This document shows positions 4,814-6,765 of a stretch of 6,765 nt of DNA, in pieces. The position numbers and the translations under genes were made by a program. The stretch is from Treponemataceae bacterium (GTDB lineage Bacteria; Spirochaetota; Spirochaetia; Treponematales; Treponemataceae), in NCBI GenBank assembly GCA_024697985.1, contig JAILRX010000004.1, positions 1 to 6,765 on the forward strand. Reading direction: 5' to 3'. Positions within the stretch are counted from its first letter, which is position 1. Every line of letters begins with the position of its first letter. The notes beneath the pieces were generated by a model. It worked only from the letters and a program-made list of their open reading frames with translations. It was not told the DNA's origin and did no database searches.

Positions 4814-5377
4814 TTAAGGTCTGAAAGTTCTTAATGCTGTGATGGTTCGGCTGATTAAATCATCAAGTTCCCAGCCAAGAAGGCCTGCGCCCCTTTCAAT
4901 TACTTCGCGTGAACAGCCGGCAGCAAAATTGGCAGATTTGTACTTTTTCTTAACTGATCTTACTTCCAGGTCCTGGACGCTTTTTGAAGGACGCATGATT
5001 ACAACAGCACCAATCAAGCCTGTAAGCTCATCTACAGCGTATAAAACTTTTTCCATTTCGTGTTCCGGTTTGATATCAACTGTGATGCTCCAGCCATGGC
5101 TTGCGGTTGCGTGAATCACTTCATTGGAAATGCCGGCTTCTTTCATCAGCTCCTGTTCTTTTATACAATGCTCTTCAGGCCATTTTTCAAAATCAAGATC
5201 ATGAAGAAGTCCGACAATTCCCCAGAATTCTTCGTCATCTTTGTAGCCAAGTTCGCGGGCAAAATAACGCATAACGCCTTCGACAATCTGAGCATGTTCA
5301 AGATGAAAATCATCAGAATTGTATTTTTTAAGAAGCTCCCAGGCTTCGTCCCGTGTTATTCCTGCTGAAAGTGCCAT
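4814..5377 (-). CDS. HD-domain protein, predicted phosphohydrolase
   Basis: This 187-residue HD-superfamily protein keeps the metal-binding pattern: His28 in FHLEHAQIVEGVM, His59-Asp60 in GLLHDLDFE and Asp116 in YAVDELTGLIG. ATASHGW (about residues 90-96) may supply another His. The C-terminal part (MRPSKSVQDLEV, then VKKKYKSANFAAGCSREVIE) is conserved in a subgroup usually annotated only as HD or HDIG hydrolase. The substrate, perhaps a nucleotide or phosphate ester, is unknown. A longer frame starts at a GTG at 5386, but AGGTG (5388-5384) then serves as a ribosome site six bases before the ATG at 5377, so I chose that ATG. The gene is first in a transcript with ridA. Confidence 0.85.
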   Translation of the reverse strand: MALSAGITRDEAWELLKKYNSDDFHLEHAQIVEGVMRYFARELGYKDDEEFWGIVGLLHDLDFEKWPEEHCIKEQELMKEAGISNEVIHATASHGWSITVDIKPEHEMEKVLYAVDELTGLIGAVVIMRPSKSVQDLEVRSVKKKYKSANFAAGCSREVIERGAGLLGWELDDLISRTITALRTFRP

Positions 5378-5401
5378 TTGCAACACCTGATGTAAAAGAT
5401 A

Positions 5402-5430
5402 TTAACCCAGTAAACAGATAGGTATATAAT
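5402..5430 (+). promoter_or_regulatory. possible plus-strand promoter opposed to the HD-ridA promoter
   Basis: TTAACC (5402-5407), a 17-base spacer and TATAAT (5425-5430) make a good sigma70-like match. It would transcribe rightwards into a region with only a doubtful small ORF and the ATPase relic. Its -10 overlaps the minus-strand -10 at 5426-5431. It may be a relic promoter or a source of short RNA. Confidence 0.4.
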
Positions 5431-5454
5431 ACAATGTAGAGGCCTTAGAGTCAA
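5426..5454 (-). promoter_or_regulatory. promoter of the HD-ridA operon
   Basis: On the minus strand, TTGACT (5454-5449), a 17-base spacer and TATTAT (5431-5426) each match the sigma70 consensus at 5 of 6 positions. The predicted start is near 5419, giving a leader of about 42 bases before the ATG at 5377. Confidence 0.65.
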
Positions 5455-5582
5455 TGAAGAGTGTTTTGACGAGTTTTTTTCGATGTGCCAACCGTTTTTT
5501 TCTTGATAAATGCTCGCGTGTAATAATCCCTACAAGAGACGGGCATCGTTATGAGTCAGATTGGATTGCAATAATAAAATAA
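5454..5582 (+). CDS. doubtful 42-codon ORF downstream of the plus-strand promoter
   Basis: An ORF of 42 codons (MKSVLTSFFRCANRFFLDKC, ending DWIAIIK) starts about 17 bases after the predicted start of the plus-strand promoter. An AGAGG lies 11 bases before the ATG, which is rather far for a ribosome site. It has a Phe-rich, basic N-terminal half with two Cys residues and no recognised domain. It could be a real small protein, the first codons of a decayed gene, or chance in an AT-rich gap. The ATG overlaps the -35 of the HD-ridA promoter. Outside this ORF, 5583-5625 shows nothing I can name. Confidence 0.22.
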   Translation: MKSVLTSFFRCANRFFLDKCSRVIIPTRDGHRYESDWIAIIK

Positions 5583-5625
5583 AATAGAAATAGTGTATTA
5601 CGTGCGATGGAACAAAGAACCTTAG

Positions 5626-5796
5626 GGTCAGACGATTGCCATAAACCGAAATGAGACAATCTACATGCAGGTAAGCGATGGTATCTCCCGACCAGAAACA
5701 ATGGAAAGGGACGTTGCTCCGTTTCGGAACAGCCAATCTGCCCAGAAGCGTGTTCTGTCGAAAGAATCTAATGCTGAATCAGTTTTTTTGCCATAG
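5626..5796 (+). pseudogene. C-terminal relic of an AAA+ ATPase with DUF4143
   Basis: After a TAG at 5623-5625, the plus frame reads IAINRNETIYMQVSDGISRP, then ETMERDVAPFRN, and further on KRVLS. This is the nuclease-like end of DUF4143-type AAA+ ATPases: a strand ending in DFxA, then a T/K-I-Y-x-QV strand, an ET-x-E-R helix, and a K-x-VLS strand. The Walker motifs and the whole front of this protein (usually about 400 residues) are absent. The usual DF before the first strand is replaced by a stop and unrelated codons. The frame then runs into the 3' end of thiE, where residues such as VFLP are not expected to belong. It is a non-functional fragment, probably left by deletion of an accessory gene. 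Its frame does not continue the 42-codon ORF. Confidence 0.6.
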
Positions 5797-6403
5797 AAAG
5801 CAAGATTTCTGTTTCTTCTTTTGGATTTTTTGCGTGCATGATAGCAGAAACTACGCAGATTCCAGAAATTTTTATGCCTTCTAAAACTGAAAGATTTGTT
5901 TTATTCAGGCCGCCGATTGCGTTTACGGGAATTGGAACGGCCTGGCAAATTTCTGAAAGTGTTTTTGTTGAAGTAAGCACTGTTTTAACTTTTGTGGTCG
6001 TTGGGAAAATTGCTCCAACACCACAGTAATCCGCGCCTTGTTCGTATGCTTCTACAGCCTGCGGAACGGTTTTTGTGGTTGCACCGATTATAAAATCATT
6101 TCCCAAAATTGAACGGGCAATTTTAACAGGCATGTCGCTTTGACCAAGATGAACGCCTTCACTTTTAACGGCCATTGCAACATCAATTCTGTCGTCGATT
6201 ATGAGCGGAATATTATAACGATGGGTGATTTTATGAACTTTTTCAGCAAGACTGATGTATTCGCGTGTGGTACGATTTTTTTCCCTGAGCTGAATTATTG
6301 TTGCGCCGCCTTTAAGGGCTTCTTCTGTGCGGAAAAGGAATTCTTCTTCTGTGTAAGGCGTGCTGTCTGTAATAAAATAGAGTGTGGTGTCAAAAGCTTT
6401 CAT
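5768..6403 (-). CDS. thiE: thiamine-phosphate synthase ThiE
   Basis: ThiE joins HMP pyrophosphate to the thiazole carboxylate or phosphate to give thiamin phosphate; it is a cytoplasmic TIM barrel. The 211-residue sequence is full length with the expected landmarks. LYFITDS opens the barrel, and GGATIIQLREKN (about residues 32-43) binds the HMP-PP phosphate. IPLIIDDRIDVAMA carries the Mg-binding Asp pair. GVHLGQSDMP, IIGATTKT and GADYCGVGAIFPTTTK (Gly and Thr/Lys contacts) follow. VNAIGGLN and ICVVSAIM close the phosphate-binding end. The usual GxSxHT appears here as GATTKT, a mild variant. The ATG at 6403 has GAGGGA ten bases upstream. The gene follows thiH by 25 bases on the same strand, so they form one operon. 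No clear terminator follows. Confidence 0.95.
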   Translation of the reverse strand: MKAFDTTLYFITDSTPYTEEEFLFRTEEALKGGATIIQLREKNRTTREYISLAEKVHKITHRYNIPLIIDDRIDVAMAVKSEGVHLGQSDMPVKIARSILGNDFIIGATTKTVPQAVEAYEQGADYCGVGAIFPTTTKVKTVLTSTKTLSEICQAVPIPVNAIGGLNKTNLSVLEGIKISGICVVSAIMHAKNPKEETEILLSMAKKLIQH

Positions 6404-6428
6404 TTTAAGATTGTCCCTCGAAATGTGA

Positions 6429-6765
6429 TTAAATGTACAAATAGTCGTTTAGAACGGGTTGCATGCCTTCTGCGCTCATGTCTGAATACATTGCCCTAAA
6501 ACTTCGCGAATCGTTGATTTCAAACTGCTCGTCGCCTTCGTCTTGGCCAGAATCTTTTCCTGTGTATTTACTTTCGTGGTCCCCGATTCCAGTTGAAACT
6601 CCGGCAGAAACTTTTGTAGCGGCGATTTTTACTATTCCGTTTCTGAATTCAGCGCTTTCGCGGGAAGAGACTGTGATTCCTGCGAACGGTAAGAAAATTC
6701 TGTAGGCACACAAAATCTGGCAGAGCTGTTTTTCGTGAACATCCAGCGGATTAATTTTATCGTTG
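6429..6765 (-). CDS. thiH: 2-iminoacetate synthase ThiH (3' end only)
   Basis: ThiH is a radical-SAM tyrosine lyase that makes dehydroglycine (2-iminoacetate) for thiazole synthesis by ThiG with ThiS. Only the last 111 or so codons lie in the window, and the frame runs off the right edge. The part seen matches the C-terminal region: LCQILCAYRIFLPFAGITVS, SRESAEFRNG, then the SAGVSTGIG loop, GDEQFEINDSRSFRAM and the close GMQPVLNDYLYI. E. coli ThiH has the comparable STRES, EQF and LQPVWKDW elements. The related HydG maturase normally ends in a CTACYR-type Cys motif that is absent here, which favours ThiH. The radical-SAM CxxxCxxC motif would be near the N-terminus, outside the window. The gene lies directly upstream of thiE. 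Confidence 0.9.
   Translation of the reverse strand, partial: NDKINPLDVHEKQLCQILCAYRIFLPFAGITVSSRESAEFRNGIVKIAATKVSAGVSTGIGDHESKYTGKDSGQDEGDEQFEINDSRSFRAMYSDMSAEGMQPVLNDYLYI

Noticed and set aside
5530..5736. 68-codon minus-strand ORF over the ATPase relic
   Set aside because: It runs antisense to a frame with clear DUF4143-like motifs and shows no family features of its own.
5722..5763. Inverted repeat TTTCGGAACA / TGTTCTGTCGAAA as a thiE terminator
   Set aside because: The pairing needs a 3-base bulge and no T-run follows on the minus strand. It also overlaps the ATPase relic codons, so it may be chance.

Overview
The window is about 6.8 kb of moderate-GC bacterial chromosome: dense single-domain genes separated by short or overlapping gaps, sigma70-like promoters, ATG starts with GAGG-type ribosome sites, and several decayed genes. 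The gene set is a host-associated mosaic: a Vat/CatB-like acetyltransferase, a stand-alone TfoX N-domain, a lipoprotein with a relaxed lipobox, a HipB-type antitoxin relic and a DUF4143 ATPase relic. It fits an anaerobic, gut- or mouth-type bacterium. I lean to a Treponema-like spirochaete, but a Firmicute is not excluded. All family calls come from remembered motifs; no search was run.

Layout, left to right. (1) 1-994, plus strand: the 3' part of a YiiX-like permuted NlpC/P60 protein, then a small unknown basic protein. (2) 995-1407: no intact gene. It holds a truncated minus-strand HipB-like antitoxin, a duplicated TTGTATACA-type motif, a perfect 8-bp inverted repeat and the promoter of the next operon. 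(3) 1408-2354, plus: a two-gene operon of a Vat-like acetyltransferase and a TfoX N-domain protein. (4) 2385-2947: a bulged hairpin, then an alpha/beta-hydrolase lacking its N-terminal part and carrying an odd C-terminal tail. (5) 2941-3750, minus: a predicted lipoprotein with YD-like repeats. It is divergent from (6) 3866-4405, plus: a DUF1697 protein. The gap between them carries two promoters and a perfect 13-bp inverted repeat. (7) 5377-4418, minus: an operon of an HD-domain protein and RidA, with a good promoter at 5426-5454. (8) 5383-5767: no intact gene. It holds a second, opposed promoter, a doubtful 42-codon ORF and a decayed DUF4143 ATPase end. (9) 6765-5768, minus: the 3' end of thiH followed by thiE, part of a thiamin operon that enters from the right.

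The metabolic content is thiazole formation and coupling (ThiH, ThiE), imine/enamine clearance (RidA) and acetylation of small molecules (Vat-like protein). The rest is accessory or of unknown role. Several of the wider gaps hold gene relics, so this looks like a region of repeated insertion and decay. I see no rRNA, tRNA, CRISPR array or intact transposon.
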